Assembly (NCBI GenBank): GCA_029851415.1
Contig: CM056743.1
Location: forward strand, 24,900,905-24,964,904
Length of the DNA: 64,000 nucleotides
Reading direction: 5' to 3'
Source of the DNA: Eretmocerus hayati
Taxonomy: Eukaryota > Arthropoda > Insecta > Hymenoptera > Aphelinidae
The position numbers and the translations under genes are program-made. Of the stretch, positions 35,276-48,451 are shown piece after piece; positions within the stretch are counted from its first letter, which is position 1; every line of letters starts with the position of its first letter. The notes beneath the pieces are model-generated. The model was not told the DNA's origin. It searched no databases and saw nothing but the letters and a program-made list of their open reading frames with translations.

Positions 35276-35900
35276 CCGTCAACTGGGGTAACTTTGGGAC
35301 GGGGGGGGGGGTGACTTTGGGCCAACCCATGAAAGAGTCATTATGACGGACAGTTGGCTAGGCAGATAATCCTGAGGCTTTGGTACCTGTTCTCCCTGCT
35401 TGGGGCACGCATGAGCAATATTTTGCACCGGCGCAAGATACTCCATCAGTTGTGAGTTCATTTATAGACAGACTTCTTTGAAAGTACGTTTTCAACCCAA
35501 AAAACAGTCTTTCGGAAAAGTGAGTGTAGTACCGACCTTTCCAGGGTGACTCCAAGGTGACTGGGCTAGATTTCGATTTTATGTACAGATATCTGAATGA
35601 ATCCATTGTTACATTGGCGTACTTTTACCCAATTTCCATTTTGTAGCGGAAAAACTAGAAAGCATGTGTTTTCTTCTGCAAACCGGGGTAACTTTGGGAC
35701 ACGACTTTGAGCGCCCATATTTCTGACCAAAGATTTCCGAATATACTCTAATATCTGTCAATTGAGAGCTGAAACTGTAAGCTTTCGATTGACCACAGAC
35801 ACAATGCAATTCTGATGCGACTGATGGCGTGAGATATACAAGTTCATGAGTTTTAAGGAGAACAATGCGATTTTTGTCCCAAAGTTACTGCAGTTGACGG
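35276..35900. mobile_element. TA-flanked MITE, CCGTCAACTGGGGTAAC family
   Basis: The left end CCGTCAACTGGGGTAACTTT and right end AAAGTTACTGCAGTTGACGG are near reverse complements, and both are flanked by TA (35274-35275 and 35901-35902). An internal copy of GGGGTAACTTTGGGACACGA occurs at 35685. There is no ORF, and the length is 625 bp. The TA duplication suggests Tc1/mariner-type mobilisation. Confidence 0.8.
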
Positions 35901-35934
35901 TATACATGAAATTCTTTATATAATTTATGCTGTC

Positions 35935-36158
35935 TTAAAGTTACCCCAAACCGGTTTGACTTTGGGACACGACTTTTAGCGCTCATATCTCCAACTAGAG
36001 ATGTCCAAATGCACTTTATGACCACAACAATCGAAAGCTGAAACTGTAGGCTTTTGATTGAATACACTTATAATGCCGCTCTGGTATAGAAAGTACAAGT
36101 TGAACGAGTTTGAAGGGGAAAAATGCGATTTTTGACCCAAAGTTATCCCAATTGACGG
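35935..36158. mobile_element. Partial second copy of the CCGTCAACTGGGG MITE
   Basis: AAACCGGTTTGACTTTGGG, CACGACTTTTAGCGCTCATAT and the right end AGTTATCCCAATTGACGG align with 35682-35900. The left half is missing. TA follows at 36159-36160. It sits only 34 bp from the complete copy, so a partial tandem duplication or insertion into a relative is likely. Confidence 0.7.
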
Positions 36159-36169
36159 TAATGAATTGT

Positions 36170-39150
36170 TTGTAATTCTGATGCCCTCTTCAATTTGCTT
36201 TCCAGCCCAGTTTGTTATTCACCTGCTCACTTTGGATTCCACTTCTCAGCCTCAAAAAAATTTCGTGATGCCAAAAAATTCAATAACTGGTTGTAAAATG
36301 ACGAAAATTGGCAAAGTATCAAAATTGAAAACTCCCGGTCATACGGACTTTTTTAACAAAATAGAAGCTTACAGATATTTCATCAGTGCAAGGATACATC
36401 CCTGGCATCGTCACAGATTTTTGAGAATTTTTTCAGATTTTCATGATGTATCGAAGAAAAGTTATAACAAATAACACTTTTCGGGCATGGCCACATATGT
36501 GGACAGGTTGAGTGAGGGGGTTGAATGAAATTTGATTTGAAACCCAGAAAATTTTCGAATCAAGTTACTGTAAACTCAGTTAGAATTGAAAGAGAATCGG
36601 GTAAATATGTTGTTTTCCCACTGAATTCGCTAATTTAGAGGTTTCGATTAGGCGTAATACACGTAGAACCTCATGAAACATTCAAGAAAGTCAATTAGTA
36701 ACCGGGTCATCTAGAGCGTCATAATGAGATTTCTCTCAATTTTGGTCATTGAGGAGCATTCCAAAAGAGCATTCTTGGTCCAAAGAGTGCTATTCACACC
36801 ACTCAAAAGCTCTGTAGAATCAAACTCGATCAGAAACTCATAACACGTTGAATACGGTTCTGACAATGACAGGTCATTTTTACCAATATGAAAATTTGGC
36901 CGAACGATGTTTTGAAAGTGATCTGTAAACTCTTGATAGACCTCAATAACCATACAAAAAACTAAGGTAGAGCCTGAAACATAGTGATGGGACCTTGAGA
37001 TACATAGAAAATCCATTAACATGTTCAAAATTCAACTTGTCCATGGGTCCTGCAGGATCCACCAGGTGTTATAAAGGGTTAACGAATTTAGATTCATAAT
37101 CGGAATTGTAATAATTTCTCGAAGCTCAAGTCGGATCAAGGATTGTATTCTGGAATGCTTCTAAACGCATTTTCTCGGAAAACATTAGATCATGAAATTA
37201 ATTCTGTTACAAATCCTACTTTCTAAAAAAATTCAAAATAATGATACAGGTTATGTCGGTCAAAGGTCACATCACCAGTTGACCCCATGAATTGGAAAAT
37301 GATCGAGTACAGTCCAGTGCAGTTGCGGCGCGCGGCGGTTGTACTAGAAGTATTTTTATCGCCACTGCAGTGTTTGAGTGCAAGCAACGCATTTTCGAAG
37401 CCCGACTGTAAATTTCGTGCCATATCTTGGCCTAATACTCTGTTTCGGACTTGCTGTCCGGCATTTATTACACATGCATGCAGGTAGCAGTATATAAACG
37501 GACACACGTCCTCGACATATTGTATATGTTACCATAGATATCGGTACTAATTTACATGCACACGTGCCACTGCCACACTGACCACTTGACTGAATTGTTG
37601 CTCGATTCATCGTATATAATCTTTGTTAGAGTTTAAAAGTTTTGTAGGAGAATTACAAAAACCTGATATCAATTTTACATGGACGTATTATAGTTTAGAG
37701 ATTTTGGAGGAAGTGATGAGTTTATGGTAAATTTTGGAGGAATGATAAGTAATCCTGAAGCTTCAAATCGAAAACTACACGGAAAAAAAGATTGGATGTG
37801 CTAACCAATCAAGGTTGGATGGGATATATAACGCCTATCGAGTTGGTTAGATATTTTTGGACTTGTTGTTATTTGTATAAGCTTCTTTAGGTCAGGAATA
37901 TACCAATTTTTTGTGATGCATTGGAAAATTCACGAAGGCCTATCGGTACAAAAAATCTGCCTCGTACATTTAAATTCCTCGTAATCGAAAATATACACTA
38001 CCTTCCAAAATTAGTGGATTATCCATGATCTCACTAAATCTATGTTCACTCCGACCTACTACATTGTACGAGAATTTTTGACGAGTGTCTTGGAGATCAT
38101 AACAAAATCTATCAATCTATGTGTTCTTAGAATTTTTCAAATGTTTTTCAAGTTTTCGTAATCGACGTTAAAAATCTAAGAGAAATTTTTCTTCGGTGGA
38201 CCACTTACAACTTTGACGGAAAAGGTCGGATCACAAAAATTTTTACGGGACCTTATAGCTCGTTTCAAAACCTACAATTTCCTTTTTTTAAAGTTCCCCG
38301 TACGTTTCCCGTACGACCTTCCTTGTCAGTGTGACGAACTTGGAGAGGTAACTTTTCATTACATAGGCTGCTCATGGAAATATCGAAACTGGCACCCGTT
38401 TTGTTCCGTCTTGCTCTATTCCAGTGCGAAAACTCATCGAAAAAATATCACGCCACATAATTTTGATGTAAAATGATCTCATCTTCCAAAATTTCTCATC
38501 AAATTCTGAAATTTCTTGACATCAAAGTCAACAGGTACCTCCCCTCTGACATTAGATTCTGTTATAGATTATCCTGAAAGTCAAACTTAGCATGAAATAT
38601 TGAAATCGTCGACAAGTACCGCAATATCAACATTCCAATAAATTAATCATCTTCTATCAAACCAGTTTCCCACCTTATCAAATTCATCTTAATTTTGCTG
38701 CACTGCACTAGTCTCACAATTTTCCGATTCGATCCAAGTTTATGAGTCAATATTTACTCATTTCTATAATATACCTATATCTAACTCTCGTATTTGGCTA
38801 ATGATTCAATCTGCGTCGTGGCGCTTAAACCAACTTTATCGAGTCAACGACCTCAGAATGTTTACCTTGGCTTAGATGGAATAACTTCATAAAATCCATC
38901 AATTGCAATTTAATAGTCGAATCTATGTTTCTTATCTATCGTCTTTCAACTGATCAATACCAAATCAACAAAAATAATGAGCATTTCATCGCTCGGTATA
39001 TGCGCACATAAAATTTTTCCACTTCGTCGTATTAGAGATAGATAATAGATGATAAGGTGATCATAGATTAACCCTTATTTGCCTTGATCAAAACATGAAA
39101 AAATAATGACAAGATGAATGAGATGGAAACATTCACATGGATGAAAATCA
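36170..39150. other. No gene recognised
   Basis: AT-rich intronic sequence. At 37785-37852 the words ACACGGAAAAAAAGATTGG and TAACGCCTATCGAGTTGG repeat those at 30646-30675 (TAACGCCTATCGAGTTGGTT) and 27527; this is a fragment of a dispersed element of unknown ends. Confidence 0.45.
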
Positions 39151-39158
39151 TTAGATTT

Positions 39159-39395
39159 CATCGGCCCGAGCCCCAAGCGAGGGTTGAAATAATTGCTCAA
39201 GCGGAAAACTTCATGAATGAAGTGCAAATACTATTTCATACGTCCATACGCAAAGATAGCGTGTTTCTGCGTACAGACGTACCTATAAAACTGCATACGG
39301 GTCTCGTGCAGAAACATTTTTTCGCCACTCGACGCGTAATGTACTACTACGCAATTTTGCAAGGACCCAAACATCAAAAACTTGCACTAAAATAA
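39159..39395. repeat. Dispersed repeat family D copy carrying an insertion
   Basis: GAGGGTTGAAATAATTGCTC to GCAAATACTATTT, and then ACGCAATTTTGC to ACCCAAACATC, correspond to bases 1-85 of the window with one extra block, 39226-39345, in between. Confidence 0.6.
39226..39345 (-). mobile_element. Short element X, copy B (inserted in repeat D)
   Basis: About 120 bp matching the reverse complement of 30683-30866. It is absent from the related copy at 1-95, giving a natural empty site. The ends TTTCATACGTCC and GCGTAATGTACTAC are only weakly inverted. The exact target duplication is unclear, probably 2-4 bp (TA or TACT). Confidence 0.6.
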
Positions 39396-40618
39396 TTTCT
39401 ACACTCATATTACGGTTTTTATACTCGGTCAGAGCTATAGTAACATTGCTCATCGGCGATATGATACAACAGTCTTTCATTATTAATAAAAAAAAGAAAA
39501 TAAAGAGAGACACGATGAAAGGAAGAGCGAAACGCTGAATTACTATCACATACATCCTTGGAAGAATATGATGAAAGAAGATCAAAAACAAGAAATGTTT
39601 ATTTTTTTTTTTTTTTGGTGGAGGCAATTCAATCGAGATCAAGTTGAGCAGACGACGTTCCAATGAGTGCTTGAAGAGTAATTTAGCTTCAAATTTGTTC
39701 ATACTAGTCCAAGTCTTAGTATATAAATTAGCGTGATCAGTCGTTGACAGGCGGTTAATCTGTACCTTAATATTCGGTCTTGTAATGGGTAATCTACAGT
39801 ACGATATTTCGCTGACAAGGCGCTAGATAGTCACGCCTATAGCGATCTTGGCTTACATTTTACACGAAAAAAAAAAAAACACACACACACACATGAGAAT
39901 TTCGCAAGCTGAAAAAGCGTTGCGCAAAGTGTATATAGCACACAATCAGACAAGGGTAATTATTAGGCTTTTGCACGCTAGCTACGAAGCAAAGTCGACT
40001 TAGTTTCAGCGGGTGGCGCTCAAATGGTCACACGCGGAAAGATACTTTACGTCGAATTTACATAGATTTACCTCAACGGGTACAAATTTTGTAGATTACA
40101 GAGTCAACCATGACACACGCTATTCTGTAGTTCTCGTTATATATGTAGAAGGTAAATGCCAAGTCTGCGATTAGTGATTTTCCGGTTTTCATTAGGTTAA
40201 AATTGCAGTAAAAGTATAGTTTTATAACAATTTAATGAAAGAAAAAGTTTTTCAAGAGGGTAATCCTGAAAAGAATGAGACTCGCAAGAGTATAGTTGTA
40301 GTAGTATCTTGGCTATATCGGTATATGAGATTCGCAAGGATTAACCCGATTGAATTTTTCTGTAATCCTCTTGAGAAAGTTCGATTATATCTTCTAGCTT
40401 TAGCTGAGATTTTCAACCAAGGATTTTATGAGGGAGAAAAAGGGGGTTCGGGTATAATGTTGTATTCAGGGTTGATATGAGACTGAATTTCTTATTGTGC
40501 TGCTTTTGTCACATGTGTGATAAATGGTAGTACAGAAATATGAATGGAAGAGAAGCACAATGTATGAAAATGGTTGACGATTTATATACTGAGGTATATT
40601 TTTATTTCTTTGTTTCAG

Positions 40619-40678
40619 ATTTTCAGAAACTCGAACGAGAAGCACGGATATGTAGGAAACTTCAGCATCCAAATATTG
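40619..40678 (+). CDS. CaMKII: CaMKII coding exon 3 (kinase N-lobe, helix C)
   Basis: The exon completes the split aspartate codon (G from 9932, AT here) and encodes FQKLEREARICRKLQHPNI, ending with the first base of the following codon (valine in relatives). The acceptor AG is at 40617-40618 and the donor GTGAGT at 40679. Length (60 nt) and phases match the third coding exon of animal CaMK2 genes. LEREARICR forms helix C of the kinase fold and carries the glutamate that pairs with the ATP-binding lysine of exon 2. KLQHPNI replaces Drosophila KLHHPNI, a common insect variant as far as I recall. Read with 9838-9932 it gives an uninterrupted kinase N-lobe; the rest of the kinase, the regulatory segment and the association domain must lie beyond the window. 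Confidence 0.96.
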
Positions 40679-40689
40679 GTGAGTTTTTG

Positions 40690-43600
40690 TTTCAGAAAGG
40701 CTAATATCAATTTTAAAAATCTTTTGACTCTGTATTTGAGAGTCGAGGTGGCATTTATTTGACCTGATAAACCAAATAATGTAGAATCCACTATTATTGA
40801 AGGTAATATTTTAATTCGTGATACTTACATGAAAATTTTTATTGAGATTGAAGGTGTCTTATTTTCCACACCGACAGTCCTCATAAATTTGCAGTACTAC
40901 AAATTTGAGATTTCGATCTTGTATCGTTTGAGAGCTCGCATTAGAGGCTTATTTAGTCCCTAGATATGCAGTTTTTATGAATTTTGACTTATTGCAGAGA
41001 TCCAATAGAAAACTTTCCTGACCAATGCGGTCTTCAATAATGTCTATTTTACACTTTGGAGAGTTCGGAGTCTCAAAGCAGTTTCTATGAAATCGATCAC
41101 GATGATTCTATAACGATAATCTATCAATCCATCCTTATGATACACTATAGGTGGTAATATCGCCCATGCAATTGCCGAAAAATTGATATACCTCACGGTC
41201 GAGATGATGAAACGATCTGATAGTGCCATCTGAAGTCAAATTTTCATCTCATCTCTCGACTGTCAATTGTTGAAATTTCTAACATAAAAATATTCTTCAA
41301 CCCTAAAAGTCATTCAAATCTATTTGGAATTGTCACCATTGCAGATACCCATACAGTTGAGGAAAATGATTTGCGATAGAAGTTTTGAGATACACGATAA
41401 TCGCATGCACATGTCTCGCTTTAGAGAGCTTAGGGGATGTGATCAAAATTGGAAACACTCAATTCAATGCGGATTAAAATTTATCAACGCGCAATCTATA
41501 TCTGCTCTACTCTTCCGTTGCGTCTCTTTTTTTTTTCTTGCAATCGCAACGGGATGACTGACATGTTCAGAAATGTCGCATGTATTGTCAACGGAAATCG
41601 ATCATTATTTGTGTGATTATTCGCGTGAGGCTCACTTCATGTAGTCAAAAAATTGACAACAGCGTTGGAGAGCTGAGCCGTCATTCTAGATTCAGCCAAT
41701 TCATCTGTTGCAAATTTGCTATAGGTATTTTAAACGCGTATTGATTCTTATTCAGACCATCCTATTTTCTTTGTTCGGTGATGTTCTTTGAGAAGTATTT
41801 TTGCCTAATCTTAGAATTAGGGTTACACAGAAATTACATAGCCAAAACATTCTCGAGGATTTCAAATTTTCCGAAGGAGAGTTTCTAAATCCTGGGATTG
41901 AAAAAAGGCGTGCAATAATCTCGAATAACTCTCGGACATGACTATTTTTCCACCAATTGTCTACGCTCCATCATTTTTGATCCTGGGGATATTACATTCC
42001 GATACGAGGCAATAATGTAATTTTTTGTACACCAATTGATATTTTCCGACTATTGCCATTTGCGAGAATCGAAACCATTACGGAAATGCAAAAACAATCC
42101 AGCCGAGTGTCGGATTTCATTTTCTCATTATCTGTGTGGAGGGAAAAATAGGAAAGTCATGTAGAGTTGTCACAATTCTACACAAAAGACGGAAAAATCA
42201 TTTTATAAAATGGTCAAGATGAAGGGAAAAATCATTCATTCGCAGTAATTCCCACGACGATTGAAGCTTCATACTGAAGACGAGAGATGGAAGACAAACG
42301 ATAAGCAGAATCCGTTGAGACTTTGTGATTCTCTCAAAGGATTTCGAAGTGAATCTTTTTCGTGCAGCTCAGCGACTCGATTTTCATTGATTCCCTCGAG
42401 AAAACTCTCAAAATTAATGAGTATCTACGGTCTTATAATGAGATCGCGAGGCTGAGATAATTTCAAGTAGAGATGCAAGCGATTCAATTATAATTTTAGA
42501 AGCTTGAAAGGGAAAATCATCAAATTGCACGGCTTTCAAGCATCTTTCTTAAAACTCCAACGAAGAAATGCATTCGTTGTGAACGTCTCAAATCTAAGTT
42601 TGTCAGAAACATTCATTAAAATACCTCCCTTGAACAAGATAAAAATTACCCTACATCATTATTCACCTTGTCTGTAAAATACGTTTACACGAAACATCAA
42701 GATAAGTAAAATTCATACAGTCTCACGTAACTTCAGAACGAACACTTTCAAGTTTCTCACGTACAAAGTATTTCAAGAATATATTATCACCAAAGTTTTA
42801 CGGAAATACTCAAAAGTGAAACAGATTTGGAACTAATGCTTTCAGTACGACAAACTGAGCTTGAGATTATTTCAAGTACCCTAGCAATTTCACCCGGGTC
42901 ATTTTTCAAAATTTGAATTTCCCGCATTTTTTTACAGTGTACTCTATATATACATGAACAATATCGACCCACCAAGCCATACGATACGAATCAGCCTCGA
43001 GGCATTTTTGAATGCCGTGTTCTTTCCTCTCGTGTCTCGCAAAAAATCCTTGTCATCGTGTCACGATTGGAGCTTTTGCGATAAATCAGGTACTAGATTG
43101 GGTTTGCTTTTGCACGGCTCGGGCTTAAATCGGGTCGTAATTCATGGATTTTATAACGGTGGGGATATTCGCACCTGTGACCTGAAATTTAAAGACACAC
43201 GTATCTACATGATATGATATCCTTGCCAGTTGATAACGCACTGAATTTTTGTTAACTGTGATTTTGACTTCTGTGAGTTTCTTTCATTCAATATAAGTGT
43301 GTGGTGACTGGAGTGTTTTTTTTTGCGTCGGATTAATCGTTGAGTTGATCTACTTGATTCATGGATTTGCTTCGAAATGAAGATTTGTATGGATATTGGG
43401 TACAGATTATTCGTAAGGTTGAAATTCAGAATGAACGAGTTAGGGATTAGTAAAAGAAACACATGAAAAATAAATTTTTGTAAAGTAAACGGGATGAGCC
43501 AATTTCATGAGGAAACATGCCTTCTGTCATCACACAATGTCGAGACAGTTTTAAAAAAGACAAAGGAATCTATCAACGATTATAAAATGACTAATTGAGC

Positions 43601-44640
43601 CGATGCAATCAAAGCTGTTATCTTTCTCTAAAATATATGGAGCAAGTAAGATCAAAATGATTGCCCATTATTAGAAAAATCATAATACTTAACTATGAAT
43701 GTAAGGGCCTTCATTATTTGGTAGTCTCTTCTTATTTCTTACTTTAGGATCAGGGACAGTGTTCCTATAACGTTTCAACATATGGTCGGCTCCGGACCAG
43801 AACGATATGAATCCAAATCAGATTTTTGAGAAATTTTCCTTGATATTTTGGAGGCCGTTCACTTATACCGGAATAAGGCAACCGATGAAAATAGACCCTA
43901 AGATATAAATGTTATTTTCTTAAAATCTGAGATGGACTCATACTGCTCTGGCTTGGAGACATCTATCTAGGAATCGTAAAATGATGCAACAAAATGCGGT
44001 TACTTAATTTCTTCCCTGATTGTTTCAACTGAACACAAATAACCCATAGAATCCTCACTAAACATTTCTTGTAGTGCACTCGTTAAGAACAAATTTTTTC
44101 TTGTCTCAAAGGAAAGAAGATAATTGGAGGTTGAACCGAAGCGCTTGGTTTTTCCTGCTGATATATTTTTTATTTCAAGCATGCAATGTTCTAATTGTGA
44201 AATTTCAACCCTCTTCAGGCTTGGAGTATCCTATTGGGAATCGCAAATTTGAAGGAGCACGCGATTTTATTCAAAAATATTTCAAAGTCGGTGATTTTGT
44301 TGTCTAGCATAGATATGACGATATCATTGCATATTGTGAGATGTTTGTTATTGATTTTTGGACCTTGGTATGATATGGGATGGTATCCTTTTCGACTGAC
44401 CAGATGTTGTGGAGAAAAGGATGGAGATAGTCAAAGCAGCCAAAATATTCCATTAATTTCAACAAATTCAACTTCTTCTTCACAAATTCATATTCATTGT
44501 ATTTTGGCTGCAGAATAGTTGATTCTCCTGATTATTTCTGCTCGTAACAGTGAGCAAAGGTGATACTGAAAGTACGTGAAAATGCAATCTTGAGACGCAG
44601 TGAACGCTCAATCTGAATAGCAATTGTGAAAACAAGCCGA
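40690..44640. other. No gene recognised
   Basis: AT-rich intronic sequence. At 42040-42130 a stretch with GAGAATCGAAACCATTACGG recalls repeat family D. Nothing else is supported. Confidence 0.5.
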
Positions 44641-44649
44641 AAATCGTAG

Positions 44650-44770
44650 AATTTGATACAAGGGTGTGAAAATAGGTTTTACAACCGTGGTCGAAGCCTA
44701 CTTTTTGATAAATTGTGAGTAAAAGTCAACAAAGTGCGCACCTAGAAGTACAGTTCTACACACAGTGTAT
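44650..44770 (+). repeat. Dispersed repeat copy with TTTGATACAAGGGTG
   Basis: TTTGATACAAGGGTGTGAAA followed by TAGGTTTTACAACCG is related to the reverse complement of 155-215 (GGGTGTAAAACCC and CCACCCTTGTATC). Confidence 0.45.
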
Positions 44771-44779
44771 CAAAAACTG

Positions 44780-46390
44780 CGAGAGATATTCAGGTTAGCT
44801 GTTACTTTTGTACAGCCAAAATTTTAGGATAAGTTACCATTATCAAAAAAACTATTCTCGAGAATAAGCCCTTCTTCTGGTTTAAAAATAGCAGAAAATT
44901 TCTACTCTTGTAACACAAGTATTCAAGATTCTTCAAATTTCTCTATTCCAGTCGTAACGATCAAATTGAATTCAAAATACATCAGAGCTCAACTTTCATC
45001 TCTTAAATCTTCAACTTCTTCTTTTGGATCAATATCATTGAAGCATTGTTCTTCTATATATTTGATATCACTGAAGAGATGAGGCTCAAAATTTCAATAA
45101 GCAGTAATCGAATTTCACCAAGCTATAATTGAATACAAGATTATTGAGAATATTGAACATGCGCTTCTGTATCGACAAAGCCTCGAATCGAAATCTAATC
45201 AGCCATCGTGACCGAATCCCTCCCTCTCCCATTGCTTCGTTGTTATTGAACGTGCAACTGAACGCTATTGAATTCAAATTTCTCATTAATTCACGGAATA
45301 TTTCTGTTATCGAACACATTTGATTCCATTTCTACAATAAAATAATGAATAGAATCATATAATTGATACATCTCTCAATCAGTATTTTGAAGGAAAAATA
45401 TCATTAGAAGTTTAACCCAATGTTTGTATTGAAGTAACGCTATGTACAGCTTTTGTTATCGAGTGGCAAAGCAAGCTTAATCGCAAACAGACTCAAAACT
45501 ACCTCGAAACACCTGGGCAAAGTGGAACGAGCTGATGCTGTCAATACGTCACTAGGGGAGGCAAGCTCAATCGATCGATTGATTAACGACGAAAAGCCCC
45601 ACTGTGTGCATACGCTTTCGTGCTTTAAATATAGATATACATGTCTCTGTACGAATACGACGTTGCACTTTATTGATGGAGCCAGTCGATATGGTGATGG
45701 TGAGGTTTGGTCATTGTGACCCTCTGACAAAGTTGTTTCTCGTCTGATGCCTTCGGCTCTCACAACTTTGTTGCGGTTCTATAGCTTATACCGATCAAGA
45801 CTTCTATATGAATCTTAGAGCTATATTGTTTATGCTTTGGTTTGCTCGATATTGTTGGGTGGATTTGTGGATGAGATACTAGATTGGAGTCGTAAATTTT
45901 TTGAAGGTTTTTGACTGTTTTCTTATTCGTTTTCCTCATTGGATGGAGAAATTCAATATGATTCTAAAATTGATTTTTATTCGAATTGAATACGGGATCC
46001 GATACAAAAGAATTTCTTAAAACGGCTTCCTTATTCTTCATCCCCAATTTTTATGAAGAAGATACTACAAGATTGCATACTACAATAGATTTGAATTTCG
46101 TATCATTTCGTCTGAGAGTGGTCAGACTTTTGTAATCATTTTACAATTGAATTTCATTCATTCCAGTAGTCCAAAGTACAGTATCGGAACACCGGACGTA
46201 TTTTCAAGAAAAATACAAAATTATTGCCCCCCCCCCCATATCCAAAATCATACTTAGAATCAAGGTGATGTTACGCATTGGAATCTGATACTTACGAATC
46301 CATGGTGTTCAGTAAGATGAATCAAGACTGGATTCTCGAAATCATATGTTTTTATGAAGAGTAGCATCATTCATTGACTTCTGAATGCAT
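44780..46390. other. No gene recognised
   Basis: AT-rich intronic sequence with a C-run at 46225. The segment 45440-45780 is somewhat GC-richer, with overlapping short frames on both strands; I cannot assign it. Confidence 0.45.
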
Positions 46391-47794
46391 AATATGAGTA
46401 ATTTCACGCAAAACAGACCTACAATGAAAGGAACGTCTCAGAGATATTTTCCGTACTTTCAGTCGATTCTGTGGTATAAAATATGAACTTCTCACCACTC
46501 TGGAGCCCCATAAAAAATCTTCTGGTATCTAAAATTTATTCCACATTATCCTTTTAGATTAACGCCAGAAAAATATTTTGGTACTTTTTCAATAAAATGC
46601 ATATTAGACGAATCTGATTGGGGATACGGAGATGAGGTTCATGACATTCGTAAGGTTTTGAAAAAACCGATCATCAAAATCGGTCTTGTAGAGTTAATTT
46701 TGAGGTTATGGGCGGTTTTAGCTGGCAAAAGAATGAAAAAACAAAAAAAATCAATTTCTCAAAAACCCGAAGTTTTGAACTTTTGAAGATTTGACCATTG
46801 GTGTGAAATTTCATTTTCTCACAAAGAAAATGGTCCCAAATCCCTTCTTTGGAGTTTAAAGCCTATTTTTGGTATTTTTTACGAATCTGTTCTTCAGGTT
46901 CCTGGAATCGTCTGTTTCCTGCGCATGCGCAGAAATTCGGATTTCCAAATCCAAGAAAATTCCATTGAGAATGATCACTTAGCTAAGTAAATTCCGTCAA
47001 TTGGGCCTGGAGTATATAACGTATGAAAGATGAAACCTCAACTTGAGTGCGTCAAGTAGGCGGACGCCATCGTGCAAAGATTTTCCTCACCACTGTCTCC
47101 ATGGTACTTCCAACCCACCTCTTGGTGGTTATCGAGATTAAGTGGTCTCCTGGATGTTGTAGCTCTGGTTCAAGTGACCGTTTACAATGACATAGCTTCC
47201 CCTCATGTTATAGTTGTGCAATTCAATTTTTACCTAAGAGTAATTCCACGCGAAACAGACCGACGAAAAAGGGTCATGTCTTGGGTCTTTTCCCAAGTAT
47301 TTTCAATCAATCCAATGGCCTAGAAAATGGACTTCCGAATTACTATGAGATCCAAAAGAATTTTCTTGGTCCCATGGCGAGAATTTTTGAAAATGATGTA
47401 AAATCCTTTTTTTTCATAATTCTAGCAACTTGTTTCACTAAAATGCAAATAAGTCGAGTTTGCTTGCAGATAAAAACACGCGGTTCGCGACATTCGAACA
47501 GTCTTTAAAAAACCTATCGAAATGCATCCCTAGAACTTGATTTTGAGATTACGTACACTATTGTCGAGTAAAAAGTCGAAAAACACAAAAACATCGATTT
47601 CTCGGAAAGCCATTCATTTTTATTTCTGAAAATTTGATATTTGGTGTGAAATGTTGTGCTTTTTCAGAAAAAATGGTCCCGAACATTTTTCTTGAGTCCT
47701 AAAACCTATTTTTGCTATTTTTCGCCTACCAGTTTTTTAGGCGATGGGAAATCGTCTATTTCCTGCGCATGCGCAGGAATTTGGGTTCTTGAAA

Positions 47795-48450
47795 CCAATG
47801 AGAAATGAATGGTTGCAAGCTCCGCCGCGGTGGCGCTACGGGTATCTAACGCGAGGTCACTACTACTACTGAACATTGAGCGCGTGTGGGTATCCGTGCG
47901 TGAGCTCGTCTGTGTTGGTCTGTGTGACGACGATTACGGGCGGCAGCACGGGCGGTGGTCTGCTGCAGCTATATATATTAGCTGCTATTACCTCAACAAT
48001 ATTTGGCTGCTCTCAGCTGTTTGAATAACTTTGTCAGGTGGCTAAGTGTATTATTACTTTAGCATAATCAGGCTGAGTTTGTAATGAAAATACAGACCAG
48101 TGAATGGTAAAATGCCTGCTAGAAAAAAGAAGAGTTATACTATAAAGTGCAGTGTTGTGGGTTGTCACAATGAGAACCAGTGGGTTGTCACACCAGGTAT
48201 AACGCGTGTACGCAGCGATGGGATCGAGGTATACAATGGGTATACACGCCGGTCTGTTTATAACCTCGTGGAGCCCCTCGTGCTGATCGTGCGCTTCTAC
48301 CACCAGCTGTATGATATATATACTCGCTATCACGGACGGGACACGGACACACCTACACGCGTTCAACTTTTGGTAGTTTGAGTGACTCGCGTTAGATACC
48401 CGTAGCGCCACCGCGGCGGAGCTTGCAACCATTCATTTCTCATTGCATCA
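47795..48450. repeat. Core of the compound palindrome: GC-rich inverted ends around ~510 bp
   Basis: The ends AATGAGAAATGAATGGTTGC and GCAACCATTCATTTCTCATT continue inward through GCTCCGCCGCGGTGGCGCTA and GGTATCTAACGCGA, about 70 bp of perfect or near-perfect repeat. The ~510 bp between them is unique in the window, starts GC-rich, and contains an ORF described separately. Confidence 0.8.
48112..48381 (+). pseudogene. Possible captured THAP-type zinc-finger exon
   Basis: From the ATG at 48112 the frame reads MPARKKKSYTIKCSVVGC, then HNENQWVVTPG. A basic start followed by C-x4-C in the form CSVVGC resembles the first zinc ligands of THAP domains, DNA-binding modules of P-element-type transposases and many host genes. 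A donor-like CAG|GTATAAC lies at 48197-48198, right after the match, and the later residues do not look like THAP. The upstream 47870-48110 is GC-rich then AT-rich, like a 5' untranslated region. This could be a first exon captured between inverted repeats, or chance; the second ligand pair is not present. Confidence 0.3.
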
Positions 48451-48451
48451 G

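Larger units (their letters stand above)
9933..40618 (+). other. CaMKII: CaMKII intron 2 (30,686 bp)
   Basis: Bounded by donor GTGAGT (9933) and an acceptor with the tract TTTTTATTTCTTTGTTTCAG ending at 40618. It is a phase 1 intron, joining G|AT to make the aspartate of DFQKLERE. Its content is mainly transposon-derived and is listed feature by feature. No coding exon for another gene is recognised inside it. Confidence 0.9.

Noticed and set aside
48034..48432. 132-residue minus-strand ORF and its mirror frame at 47809
   Set aside because: Both start with the same peptide only because they lie in inverted repeats of the palindrome core.
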